Shown: one piece after another, positions 43,447 to 54,795 of the stretch | How the letters are laid out: the number at the start of each line of letters is the position of its first letter | How positions within the stretch are numbered: position 1 is the first letter of the stretch | Source of the DNA: Ixodes scapularis | Taxonomy: Eukaryota; Arthropoda; Arachnida; Ixodida; Ixodidae | Reading direction: 5' to 3' | DNA length: 64,000 nt | NCBI RefSeq assembly: GCF_016920785.2 | Contig: NW_024609857.1 | Span: 74,274,252-74,338,251, forward strand | Notes under the pieces: generated by a model | The model's input: the letters and a program-made list of their open reading frames with translations, nothing else | What the model was told of the DNA's origin: nothing | Databases searched by the model: none | Translations under genes and position numbers: made by a program

Positions 43447-44145
43447 AACTGGCGGTGCAACAATTTATGGAATTTCAGTAAATACCGCTTAAAATTATTC
43501 CTTGGCATTCATAACCTATAAAACACGCGTTAGTTTTATTCTACACAAAATAACAGCCGCATGCAAAAAAAAAAAAAAAAAAAAAAAAAAGAAATTCGAG
43601 AAAAACGATTTGCGTTTTTTTCTTCAGGCCGCCACGTGATCTGGAGCCGATTAAATATCGCCAATATTTAACAAAGTGACGCGCTGGGGTTGGCAAAGTG
43701 CTAACCCCAGCGCGCTGAGTTGCACGCAGATACAGTGCGCGCGCTGAGTTGCACGCAGATCGGCTCTTCCGTCGTCGCAGCGATTGGGCACGAGCCACTG
43801 CCCGAATGTATACTTGGAGGCATTGATAATTTGTCTTGAGCCCCAAATCGAATGTCTAGGCAGTGTTCATGTCCAGCCTATGAGCCGCGTTTAAATATCG
43901 GCACAGAGGGTATCGGATGACGAAATCCCGGGGATTGCATTGTTGGCTTCGTCCCCGCCACTTCTTCATCAAGTTTTGCGAAGGAGATACTGAAAGAACC
44001 ACGTCCGCTTCTATCCTTCAAATACCACCGCGAGGAAGATGCTTGTGCTTCTTGATCAGTGGCGTTGCGTTGGGGTGTTCTTGCGTCCCACTATATTGCC
44101 AGTTAGGTTGCGTACGACTTGGGGAATATTACTACCTAATATCGT
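43447..44145. mobile_element. AGGAGC-family MITE, copy 2 (diverged)
   Basis: ACTGGCGGTGCAACAATTT at the left, then CGGCCACGTGATCTGGAGCC (shared with copies 1 and 3). A local duplication of GCGCTGAGTTGCACGCAGAT and an A tract lie inside. The right end (AATATCGTTTAAAAC) is degraded. Confidence 0.65.
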
Positions 44146-45084
44146 TTAAAACGTAACTCCGGTACATTTTCTCGATTTTAAGAATTCGACTGTTTTTAGT
44201 GAAAGAAGTGTCCCTAAATCACAAGGTGTCTTTTTTTTTTTTTTTTTTTTCGTGGTTTCATGTAGTTTTGCAGATATGTTACTTCAAAGTTTTGTTCTTG
44301 GGGTCGACCGCGAAACCTAAACTACCGGCTCGAGCAAGATGACAAGTCTTGTGAGCAGCTGCATGGCAAAGTTACGTACCGCGGTACCGCAAACCGTATG
44401 ACTGAACTACAGTTTTTCCCACGTATTGTAATATAACAATGATCAATTTAATCTAAGTGCCATCCAATTTAATTCAAGCGCCATACAATTTAATCTTAGT
44501 GCTACCCAATTTAGTCTTGGCGTCAGTCAATTGAATCCACAATTAACACACATGCGCTTATTTGTCTTTAGTGGTCGCGTTTCGCTTAGACTTTTCATAA
44601 CTTAGAGTAATTCTTTATATAATTAGATTTTGTTGGGAAAAACTGCTATTTTAACCACTATTTCGATTACTGGGAGTTACTAGTCGCATGATTGACGTAG
44701 CTTAATTGACATATTGATTACTCTTTGATAACCTCGAGTTATTAGTGGCGCACTCGACCGTTGACTCTTTCTTATTAGACTTGACTTTGATACAATTCAA
44801 ATGATATAAATGCAATTGCAGTTTGTGATTACCCTTTTGGTTACTTCACGCTATTCTTGACAGATATCATGTCCTTTAAAGCATAGTGGACGTATAGCTT
44901 GCACTTCTAATTACTTCGACCTATTCATAACACAATTTACATGATAAAAGTTCCGGAAATATTTTTGATTACACTCTCGATTACTTCGAGGAATTATTGA
45001 CAAACTATTACTTGATAGAAGCTCGTTTGACCTTCTGATTATTTTTTGTTGTATACACCAACTCAACTCTCCTACGTCACGCCG

Positions 45085-45470
45085 AGGTGGTGGCGCGCCG
45101 GACGCACTTCCGGTCTGGGGCGGTGGGCAGAAGTCGCCGTGCGAGACATGCATTCCTGTGTTCCTTTGGAAGAAACGAGACAAAAAACCTGCCTTCTCGT
45201 CAAAATGCTGCGATGGGGGCTTTACCAAGAGAGTCTGGAAAGGTTTGAAGATCAGTTTTCATGTGTTTCTGCCCCCTCCGTTCGTCCGAGAACGTGGATA
45301 GCAGCCGTGAAAAGGGCAAACCAGACGCTGTCGAACTACGATTGCGTGTGCGGGCCACAATTTGTGGTCACCAGATGTATTTTCTTTGTTCCAACATGAA
45401 CGAGAGAAAGCCCCCAAGTTGTCCGGACCACCTACGGATTCAGTGCGTCTTCAAATTCACATGGCCGCCT
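45085..45470 (+). pseudogene. THAP-domain-like remnant inside the fold-back element
   Basis: A plus frame reads SCVPLEETRQK, then VRPRTWIAAVKRANQ and DCVCGPQF. In a shifted frame KPPSCPDHLRIQCVFKF follows. Order and spacing recall THAP C2CH zinc fingers (C-x-x-C ... W-x-x-A-hydrophobic-x-R ... C-x-x-H-F) and the PDHPDYVPSVF-type tail seen in some. The second Cys of the first pair and the final His are lost (Gln), and a frameshift separates the tail. THAP domains bind DNA in P-element and Kolobok transposases and in many host proteins. Confidence 0.5.
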
Positions 45471-45474
45471 GATC

Positions 45475-46632
45475 GTTCGAACTTTCGTCTGCTCTTTCAA
45501 AGTTGTCTGCTTTTTGTCGTCTGCTCGTTCAAACAAAAGCGGCCCGTAGACCAAAGTTTGGCCCGGTGATTACAATAAGAAGTAATTGCAGGCCTCAAAA
45601 GACTTAAGTAGGCTCGGTGTAAACTGTAGATACAAGATGTTAATTATTGGTACCGGTGGCCATCACCTACTTGTTACGCTTGGTCTGTTCCCGCTTCCGA
45701 TTTTCAGTATCGACGTCGATCATCGCCGCTACCTTTTACACTTTTGCGGCACGAGCGACGTCGCGACCGAAAATAGCTACAAGAATCTCATCATGGTTTT
45801 GGCGTCCATTCTGCAGCGTTCATGCGAATGAATCGCCGCACGTCAAATTATTTACGGAAAGTTTAGCGGCGTAATGAGCCTTGATAATTTCGCTCAGGCG
45901 ATTGAAGTGGTAAGACATTGCGATGAGGACGTAAAATCGACAATTCCAACGCGAAAAAGAGTATGCAGACTCACACAGACGCCGACAACGTGACATTCGA
46001 ATGGTTTGTTGACGCGGGACGCGGTGCTTCTTGCCCGTACTCCATTGTGCGTGCGTTCGAACTGTCGTCTGCTCTTTCAAACTTGGCTGCTTATTGTCGT
46101 CAGTTCGTTCAAACAAGAGCGGCCCGTAAACCAAACGTTGACCCGCTAATTGCGATAAGAACTAAGTGCAGGCCTCAAAACACTTTTGAAGGTTGGTTGG
46201 AGTAAGTCGGCTAAGTGTAAACAGATACAAGAAGTTGTTGATCATTGTTACCAGTGGCCATCACCGACTTGTAATGCCCGATTCTACTTGCGGTTTTCAG
46301 TATCGATGTCCACCATCTCAGCTGCGGTCCACGCTTTGCAGTTCGAGCGACGTCGCGACTGTAAATAGCGAGCAAAATCTCATCGTGGGAGTCAGGCTTT
46401 AGCGCCCATTCTGCGGCGTCCACGTGAAACGAATCGCCGCACGTCACATTATTCACGCAAAGTTTTGCCTCGATAGTTTTGCTGAAGCCGCTCAAGTAGT
46501 CAGACACTGTTAGGAGGACGTAGAATCAACAATTCCAACGCGAAAAAGAGCACGGGGACTCCCACCGACGCCTACAACAACGCAATTCAATGGTTTGTTT
46601 ATGGGCGACGGCGGGCTTCTTGCCCACCATCC
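45475..46632. repeat. 579-bp tandem duplication
   Basis: GTTCGAAC-TCGTCTGCTCTTTC at 45,475 recurs at 46,054 and the match continues to the end of each copy (CAACGCGAAAAAGAG near 45,950 and 46,535; CTTCTTGCCC near 46,028 and 46,617). Both copies are diverged and non-coding as far as I can tell. They sit between the THAP-like remnant and the left arm. Confidence 0.8.
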
Positions 46633-47469
46633 ACCGCGCATGCGCGGCGCCGGTGGCGTCCGCTAGGGGCGCTCCGGTTTGTTTGTAAACATGAGTTGGT
46701 GCACAAATATTTTTATAGAAGCAAAATTTTCAGTACTTAGTCGATTACTTTGAAATATTTTTGACAAATGCGACCACAAAAAACTTCTGTTAAACTTTGG
46801 TTTACTCCTTTCATTACTCCGTGTTATTATTCAGTATTCACCCAACTGGCTTGAAATTAACTCAATTAACTTAGTGCTTACTTTTCATTTTTCCCCTGTA
46901 TATTAGTCAGACGACTGACTTTGTATCGGCATTAGTGACATCTAAATTAATTTGAGGAACCTATTTGACTTTATATTGGTCTAATTGACATAATCCCCGC
47001 TCTCATTATTACTTTGAGTTTTTATAAAATCAAGTGATTTATTCTAAGCTCAGTTACCATTATGATCACTCGTTAATTGATTACTCTTACTTACTATTGA
47101 TCCAATCGGGTTTGAATCGGCCTAGTTCACATCATGATTGCTTTTGACATTACTTTGAGCCAATAATAGACTAGCTGATTTATTATGAGCGTGAGTCACA
47201 TTATGATTACTCTTTTGATTACTTTGAGTTAGTGTTTACCCAATGGACTTTAATTCGCACTAATTTAAATTTTGATGACTTCATTACTCTGAGTTAATAT
47301 ATTGACCCGTTCAACTTTAATTCACCCTAATTGACATTTTTGTGACTCTCTTAATTACTTTAAGTTATTATACAGCAAATTAATCTATTCAAGTCCAAGC
47401 TTAATTGCTTTTAAGAGCATCTGAATGATGTATTACATGAGAAGTTAAACATCATTGATCAATTATCTT

Positions 47470-49830
47470 AGTATACATTAAATGTTTGCATAGCAGCACT
47501 ATGTAGGCAGTTCAGAGTAAACATGTAAGAAACAGAGGCACGGGAGCACAAAGGGTTAGGTTCACTGAAACATTTTGCACTTTGAATAAAATAAATGTGG
47601 GTCATTAACAGTTACGATGGAGTCAGGGAGTGAGTTCCAGTCTTTGATGCACAGGGAAAGCGGAGAAAATTTGTTGATTAGTCCGTGATTGGAATAGTTC
47701 AATTTTGAGTACATGATCACACCGTTGAGATATGTAGGAGGGGAGAATGACAGCATATGGGCTTTGGGTGTGACAGGTTGCAGTGCATATTATAAAAGAA
47801 GCACAACCAATATTGTTTCCCACGTGTTGTGAAAGATTAGATTCTGACTTGAGTCGGGGCACATTCGTTATAGGTGAGTACTTGTGATGAATGAATCGCG
47901 CCGCTTTATTTTGTAAGGACTGTAGACCGTTGACTAAGTAGCTTTAATGAGGGTTCCATACGATACTTCCATATTCTAATCGTGAGCATACTAGTGTTTT
48001 ATAAGCTCTTACTTACCTATAAAACACTTGTTTAAGCTTGGTGCAAATTTTTTCTTAAAAAGCCCACAGTTCGTGCTGCCTATTTTAGTACGGTTTCGTT
48101 TTGCTAATTCCACGTTTGCTTGTGGCACTTAGTTTTATGATTAAACGTAATTACTTTTGTTTTTGAAGCGTTAATACTCATTTGCCATGTTTTGCACCAG
48201 CTAGAAACGTTATCAAGGTCGGATTGTAGCAGAGAAAATTCGTAACCATCTATATTAGGGCGATAAGCGACGCAGTCAACCTTGAAAAGGTGTATAGATA
48301 AAGGAACCAAACATAAAGGGTCGTTTATGTATATTAGGAAAAGTAAGGGGCCTAGAACACTACCCTGGGGGACCCCTGATTGATCTGGCCGAGGCGAAGA
48401 GTTAAAGTCTTCAATATGTCCATATTTCTTACGATTTAGGAGATATGAGGCAATCCATATGATTCCTTCTTCAATATTAAGCTGCGAGAGGTCTTGAAGT
48501 AAACATTGGTCAGGTACCGTGTCGAACGCCTTGGCGAAGTCTATGAAAATGGCATGAGTAGAAATTGACGCGTTGAAATTTTTATGGAGGTCTGAAACGA
48601 AGCCAAGAAGGGGAGATTGACAAAGAAGGTGTTGGCGGAAACCATGTTCACTTGAATGTAGGTGGTTACATGAGTTCAGTCAATTATATAAAAGTAGATA
48701 ACGTGCTAGATAAGTTTACAAGGTATGCTGGTGAGTAATATAGGCCTGTAGTTTCATGCAAGATTTGGGCTACCAAACTTAAAGAGTGGAATAGTGTTAC
48801 CAATTTTCGAATCATGTGGAATGCCTGATGTTATAATCGGAACCTGGAACAAGCATGCTAGTATTACCGAAATCATATCTTTGGTGATGAGTAAAACGCC
48901 GGGTGAAATACCGTCACTACCTGGGGCTGAGTTATGGTCAATATCTTTCATTGTTGTATTCGCGAAGCTAAAGAGTGAATAAAGGGGAAATGATTCGTGT
49001 GTAAAGACAGAGCCGAAATATTCATTCAAAATAAATTCTTGTTTTATCACACGCTAGTTCGTTCCCGCTGTTATTTGTTAGTTTTGGTAACTTCGATGCG
49101 TTTTTGGGTGCTATAGTCCGCCAAACTTTTTTTGGGATTATCTTTTAGCACATTCAAAAGATCGCGCTCAAAATAACTTCTTACATTTCTTTATCTCGCC
49201 TTTATATACCTTGGCACATTCAAGATAATGATCCCATGAATCAGGTAAATGCTCGAGCTTTGCCTTTCTGACGAGACGATGTTTCCTATTTAACAGATTT
49301 GTAAGATAGTTCGTAAACCAAGAATTTTTACTGCTCTTTTTGGACATCAACTTCGGTGCATATTTATTTATGGGAACGTAGATATTTCTCTTCAGGACTG
49401 CCCAATCAAATTCAACGGAGTTCTCAAAATTAGCAAAAATATCAGTTGCAAGCATTTGAAAATGTGACAAAATGTTCTGGGAGTCTGCCTTGTGATAGTT
49501 GTATTATGTTTTTTTTTTTTTTTGGAGAACCTTCACTTTTCTGGCTATAAACAAGTCTCAATAAAATTAATTTTGTAATCACAAAGTAATTCCAGTGTAT
49601 TGCATGAAACGATACAAGTAGGATCGCTTGCAAAAAAAAAACAACAACAACAACAAGAATAGCGTTGGTTCATGTTGCTTGAGAGACACTGAGAAAGGTT
49701 TTGCGATTCTATTACACCTATACATTTTCTGAATTCAGTGACATCGCAACAAGTAGTGCTAATAGAGAAGTCGGTCCAGTTCATAGCTGGGTAATTGAAG
49801 TCACCGCCGATTATTGTAAGTCAGCGCCAA
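47470..49830 (-). pseudogene. CR1-like LINE, 5'-truncated and decayed
   Basis: In order on the minus strand: GGDFNYPAMNW (end of the AP-type endonuclease, ~49,800); a linker with KNSWFTNYLTNLLNRKHRL (49,330-49,230); reverse-transcriptase fingers with NSAPGSDGISPGVLL (~48,920); GPLLFLIYINDPL (~48,340) and, where LFADD is expected, LFKVDCVAYR; then SDLDNVSSWCKTWQMSINASKTK (48,225-48,150). A C-terminal piece with DWNSLPDSIV follows (~47,620). The catalytic Asp pair is damaged and frames are broken by stops. It is inserted in the left arm of the fold-back element. Confidence 0.8.
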
Positions 49831-50415
49831 TTGTTGTAATTATGAGCTCAGTTCACATTATTATTACTCTTTCGATTAGTTCGAGTTATTTTTCACGCAC
49901 TGGACCTAATTCACACTGTAATGACTCTTTTGATTACATTGAACTAAAAGTCAATCATAATACATCAGTTGGATGAATATTAGGTCAAAGGAATAAAAAG
50001 GAATTTTTATAATGTCAATTAGGTCGAATTGAAGTTTATTGGATCAACAGTAACTCGAAGTAATCAAGAGTAATAATCGTGTGATTTGAGCTCATAACAT
50101 ATTAATTCGTGGTATAATAACTCGAAGTAATCAAGAAAATCACCAAAATGTCGATTATGCCGAATTAAGGTCTACTCGGTCAGTAGCAATTCAGAGTAAT
50201 AAAAAGAGTAATCATAATGTCATCTAGCCTCATAATGAATCATTTGGTTGAATATCAAAATAAAGTAATCAAAAGCGTCATCACGATGCTACGTAGGCTG
50301 CATTGAAGTCTATCGGGTTAAAAGTAACTCGAAGTAATCAAAAGAGTAATATTACAGTGAAATTTGCTTACAATAGATCAATTGGTGGTATACCTCAAAC
50401 TAAACAAAATAGTCA

Positions 50416-51074
50416 TTAAAGGAAAACTGAAGCGGTTCTGTATTTGAGGAACAGCGCGTAAATGGTCTTCATTTGCCTCCAGAATCACGAATATCGAGAT
50501 TGTTTTTCAATTTAATGCACAGAGCGCTGCAGAAGTTAATTTTTAAAGTACGGCTGAAGCCTCTCTTTCCCGGGGCTTGTCGTCATACTGTAGATGGTTG
50601 AGCGTGTTGGTTTCTAATTTACGATAAGGAAAGAGGGGCATTGAAGACAAACAGACAAGACAGGCTTTTTCTTGTCTTGTCTGTTTGTATTCAATGTCCC
50701 TCTTTCCTTATCGTAAATTATACTAAGCGTTTTCGGAATCCCTGCTCTCGCGCATCTTCAGCGCCTGTCAGAGCTATGCACGCGCACTCGCTATTTTCAG
50801 AAAGGTCAGAAAAGGACGTCACGACGGGCGTCGGTGCGGAGAAATGCACTTGGCAAGCTTGCAATTGCACGCGCTGCCCACACAAGCGACACGTGCTTGG
50901 CGGCCCAAAGATCCTAGTATTACGTCACAACCGGTCTGAGGTTCTTCGTGTTTTCTCGCGTCAGGTTACATCTTCGTGGAAAATGAACGTGATATTCAGA
51001 GTCACTGAATAAAAATACGCCAGAATTCACCCGTAACTAATATTTTTTCAAGCAGCGCTTCAGCTCCCCTTTAA
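50416..51074. mobile_element. TTAA-flanked MITE (AGGGGAGCTGAAGC family), copy 1
   Basis: AGGAAAACTGAAGC at the left and GCTTCAGCTCCCCT at the right, with TTAA outside both. The right part (AGAATTCACCCGTAACTAAT) matches the copy at 55,948-56,278. A snap-back palindrome has inserted at 50,615-50,722. Confidence 0.8.
50615..50722. repeat. Near-perfect 50-bp-arm palindrome inside a MITE
   Basis: AATTTACGATAAGGAAAGAG at the left and its complement at the right. The centre is GACAAGACAGGCTTTTTCTTGTCTTGTC, with only a few mismatches. It belongs with the snap-back elements described elsewhere in the window. Confidence 0.85.
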
Positions 51075-52339
51075 GATGCATATTAGGCCGAATTAAAGTC
51101 AATATAATTGGGTCAATGGTACCCCAAAGTAATAAAAAGATTAATCATAATGTCAACTAGGCTTGTAATAAATGAATGGGTTGTATATCAACCCAAAGTA
51201 ATCAAAAGAGTAATCAAAATGTCATGTAGTCCGAATTAATGTCCATTGGGCCAAAAGTAACTCGAAGTTATCAAAACCGCAATATTAAAGTGATTTGAGC
51301 TCACAATAGATCAATTTGTAGTATAATAACTCGAAGTAATCAGGAGAGTTCTCAAAATGTTAATTTTGCTGAATTAAAGTTTATTAGGTCAATAGTAACT
51401 CAAAGTGATCGAAAGAGTAATCATCATGTATATTGGGCTCATAATTAATCAATTGGTTGAAATATTATGTTAAAGTAGTAAAAGCGGTCATCACAATGTC
51501 AGTTAGGCCGAATTAAAGTCAACTGCTTTAAAAGTAACTCGATGTATTCAAGAGAGTAATAATAATGTGAATTGAGTTCCTCATAGAAGAACTGGTCATA
51601 TAGTACGTCACTCTGAGTAATCGATAGTCCGCAAAATGTCAATTAGGCCGAACTAAAGTTCGATTTGTCAATAGTAGCTCAAAGAAGTCAGAACAGTAAT
51701 CATAATAGCCCATAATAAATAATTTGGTTGAATATTAGCTCGAAGTAATCAAGACTTATCATAATGTCAATTAAGCGTTATTAAAGTCTTTCTGGTCAAA
51801 AGTAACTTGAAGTAATAAAAAAAGTAATAATATTGTTAATTGAGCTAATAACGGATGAACGGGTGGCTTAGCTCCAAGTAATCAGGAGAGACACCACTGT
51901 CAATTAGTAGACATAAGGTATACTGAGTTATTAGCAACTGGAAGGAGTCAAAATACTAATCATTGCATCAATAAAGCTCATAACAAATTAATTGGTGGAA
52001 CAGGTCAAAGTAATCAAGTCATCAAGATGTCAATTATGCCGAATCAAACTCCACTGGGTTAATAGTAAGTCGAAGTAACCAAAAGAGTGATCATGATGGT
52101 AACTGAGCTGAGAATAAATCACTTGGTTGTATAAACCTCGAAATAATAATGGGAGTGAGGCTTATGTCCATTAGACCAATATAAAGTCAAACTCAGTTAA
52201 TTGTGTTCACTTAAAGTCAGTCGGGAGAATAGTAACACGGATTCATCAAAGGAGTCATCCAAATCTTAGCTGAACTTATATGAAGTCACCTTCTGTCGAT
52301 AATAATTGCATGTAGTCGCAGCAAAGCATGATCCCAGAT

Positions 52340-53285
52340 CAAAGAAGGGATAACTTCCTTATGACTCGGCACACTCAAAATTGGTGAAAAGGGCCATTGC
52401 TGGGTCGTGCCTCAGGGCGTCCTTGTTAAAATCCTGCCACCATAGGTGTGGGTTAAATTTTGTGACTCAGGTTGAAAGGCTTGCCTCTGCGGGCTTCCCT
52501 TCGGCGGTTGTGGTGGGTGTTGCTGAGTCCCTTGTTAGAATGTTTAGGGGGCACACTCCTGAGAAAAAACAAAGGCCATCCACCAGACCTGTCGTACTCC
52601 CGTATATCCATGCCTTGTCCCACCGAATTAAGCGCGTTGCCGGTAGGTTTTAGGTGTCTGTCGTCTTCTCGGCCCCATCTGAGCTGTCACACCTTTGTGC
52701 TGCTGTGAGTAGAGAGGGACGCCCTTCCGTTCAGTGCGACGTCAAACATCGCACCCCGTACGTCGCTTGTGCAAGCGGGGTCGTGTACCAGATCCCCCTG
52801 TCCTGCGGCAGGGTGTATATTGGTCAGACTGGGCGTTGTGTAAACGTAAGGGCAAGGGAACATTCGCTTTCTTTGCGTTCCTTGCCCTCAGGGAACCTAG
52901 CGGTCCATTGTGATGGGAGTGGCTGCACGCCATCATTTCATGATATAAAGATTTTGTCTCGTCACAAAAGCAAGACTGCGAGGAAGATACACGAAGCGTA
53001 TTTTATGGCGTCTATCGGAGCTGACAAGTGTGTGAGCGCTCCTTCCGTTGCCCTTGCAAATGACGAGGTAGATTTTGTAAGAAACTGTGGCAGGCTCGTG
53101 TGACGGCGCGTGGGCGTGGGTGATGCCGTATGTCATTGGTTTGATTTGTTTGTTCTCTCGCCTTTCTCCTTTCTATGTTTATTTCTCTTTTTGCAGAGCA
53201 ATAAACTTTTAGTTTTAAGTCAGCGCCCTGTCTGTGTGTTTCTTCGACCTCGTCCTACGTCTTTTTTTGCGCTATTCCCACCAAA
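52340..53285 (+). pseudogene. Penelope-like element, 5'-truncated, GIY-YIG endonuclease intact
   Basis: A frame from ~52,381 to a natural stop at 53,101-53,103 is interrupted by one in-frame TAG at 52,651-52,653. It covers the end of the reverse-transcriptase thumb/linker, then VVYQIPLSCGRVYIGQTGRC (GIY-YIG), ARAREH, a Cys/His segment, ARKIHEAYF (catalytic Glu region) and CVSAPSVAL. The 3' UTR has AATAAA at 53,200 and a CAGCGCCCTGTCTGTGTG tail. It is inserted in the right arm of the fold-back element, whose sequence resumes at about 53,290. Confidence 0.8.
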
Positions 53286-53344
53286 CAGTGTGTATGTAAT
53301 CGACTGAGTAACGAAAATTTTGCTTCTATAAAGTTGTTTGTGTC

Positions 53345-54024
53345 AATAATAGCTATCATCATCATCATCATTATCATCCATTCATTTTATGTGGTCATGA
53401 ACAGCGAGATTGCCTTAATTATGATGCACAAAAAATATTACACATTTGAGATGTCGACACCCGCTCATAATGTCGTTATACAGTATTCTATGTGGCTCAT
53501 GAAAACTAGCTACGAAGGTGTAAAATAACGAACGTAGTAGTGATAAAACTAGAGCACGAATAAGGAATATAAATTCAAAATAACTAGCACAGAGCTCACT
53601 CCAAGTATCTTTTTACACATCCAATAAATAGTTAAATATGAGTCGGAGAAGACCTAAAAAGCTTAATGTCTGAGTTGAAGATGTCCATACTGGTGGTGCT
53701 GAATGTGTTATAGAAATGTTGTATGCGGTTCACAGGACTGGTTAGGTTAATTTATGCAACCGAGAAAGTGGGAGTCTCTCTCAATATTACTCGCAGCACA
53801 TAAATACGTACAGATGTTCAGATGACGTGATGTTCGAACAATCAATTAAACTATGCAAGCACTTGTGTCGAAAAATTAGAGTACGTTTAAGCCTCCTCGA
53901 TCTTAGCGTAGGGCAACCACATCGTTGCAAAAGTCTTGCATGATCATAATAAACAGTGCGGTCATAGCGGTCATACAAAATTCGAAAATAACGTCTATAT
54001 AACCAATACGTAATCAGAACATCA
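53345..54024. other. Unassigned DNA within the fold-back right arm
   Basis: (ATC)n simple repeat at 53,350-53,380. No counterpart was seen in the left arm and no coding feature. Confidence 0.4.
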
Positions 54025-54222
54025 AATGAGACCCATAGTAGCCCTAAAACGGAAAAACAATAAAAAAAAAAAAAAAAAAAAAAACGGACAGAACAACGAA
54101 GCTGTGTTGGAGACGCCGTTGTTCTGTCCGCTTTTTTTTTTTTTTTTATTCCTACATCTTAGGGTTACTATGGATGTGATCCACCAGCTCGCCTGCGTTT
54201 ACTACCTTTCTTCACGTAAAAT
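54025..54222 (-). mobile_element. Snap-back element, copy 3
   Basis: Read on the minus strand: leader GCAGGCGAGCTGGTGGATCA, then CATAGTAACCCTAA, an A run, CGGACAGAACAACG, a short loop and the complements in reverse order (CGTTGTTCTGTCCG, T run, TTAGGGCTACTATG). The leader is shared with the elements at 16,684 and 37,075 but the palindrome is unrelated. Fold-back arm homology stops exactly at its edge. Confidence 0.65.
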
Positions 54223-54795
54223 GAGCTTCTACGACATTATATTTTTGTCAAGAATTCTTCGAAACAATCGAGAGTGTAATATAAATATTTGTTGCACATT
54301 TATTATGTAAATTTTGTTATTAAGAGGTTGAAGTAATTTGAGGTGGAAGCCATTTTAAGTCAGCGGCGTGAATAAAAGCGATAAGTAATAAAAAGAGTAA
54401 TCACAAACTGCAATCGTGCCTACATCATGAACTGTATAAAAACAATTCGAAGTAATGAGAAAGTAGACTAAACGTTAATTCATCTAACGTAAAGTCGAGT
54501 GCGCCCCTAATAACTCGAGGTTACCAAAAGAGTAATCAACATGTCAATCAGGGAAGTAGTAACTCCACGTGATCGAACTAGTGATCAAAATATCAGTAGT
54601 TCCGAACAAAATCTAAGTGCATAAAAAATTATTCTAATTTACCAAAAGTGTAAACGAAACACGACCGCGGAAGACAAAAACGTGCATGTACATATTTTGG
54701 ATTAAATTGAATGGCGCTCGAATTAAATTGAATGGCGCTTGGAATAAATTAACCACTATTTCGATTAAAATTGAGTGGGAAGACTTGTAGTAGCA

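Larger units (their letters stand above)
44404..54795. mobile_element. Giant fold-back element (~10.4 kb) with subrepeat arms
   Basis: The two ends are inverted copies. CTACAGTTTTTCCCAC at 44,408 faces CTACAAGTCTTCCCAC (minus) at 54,795. Degenerate 21-bp units with CGCCAT-CAATTTAATTC follow at both edges, then long matching arms: 44,440-45,033 with 54,760-54,222, and 46,705-47,100 with 53,340-52,045 (a PLE interrupts the right one). Arm sequence consists of diverged units with ATTACTCTTTTGATTACTTTGAG on the left and the complement on the right; orientation flips near 49,960. Long terminal inverted repeats built of subrepeats are the hallmark of fold-back (FB-type) elements. Later insertions break both arms. 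It lies wholly in a dehydratase intron. Confidence 0.7.

Noticed and set aside
45820..46205. Short frames within the 579-bp duplication
   Set aside because: Not conserved between the two copies and without motifs.
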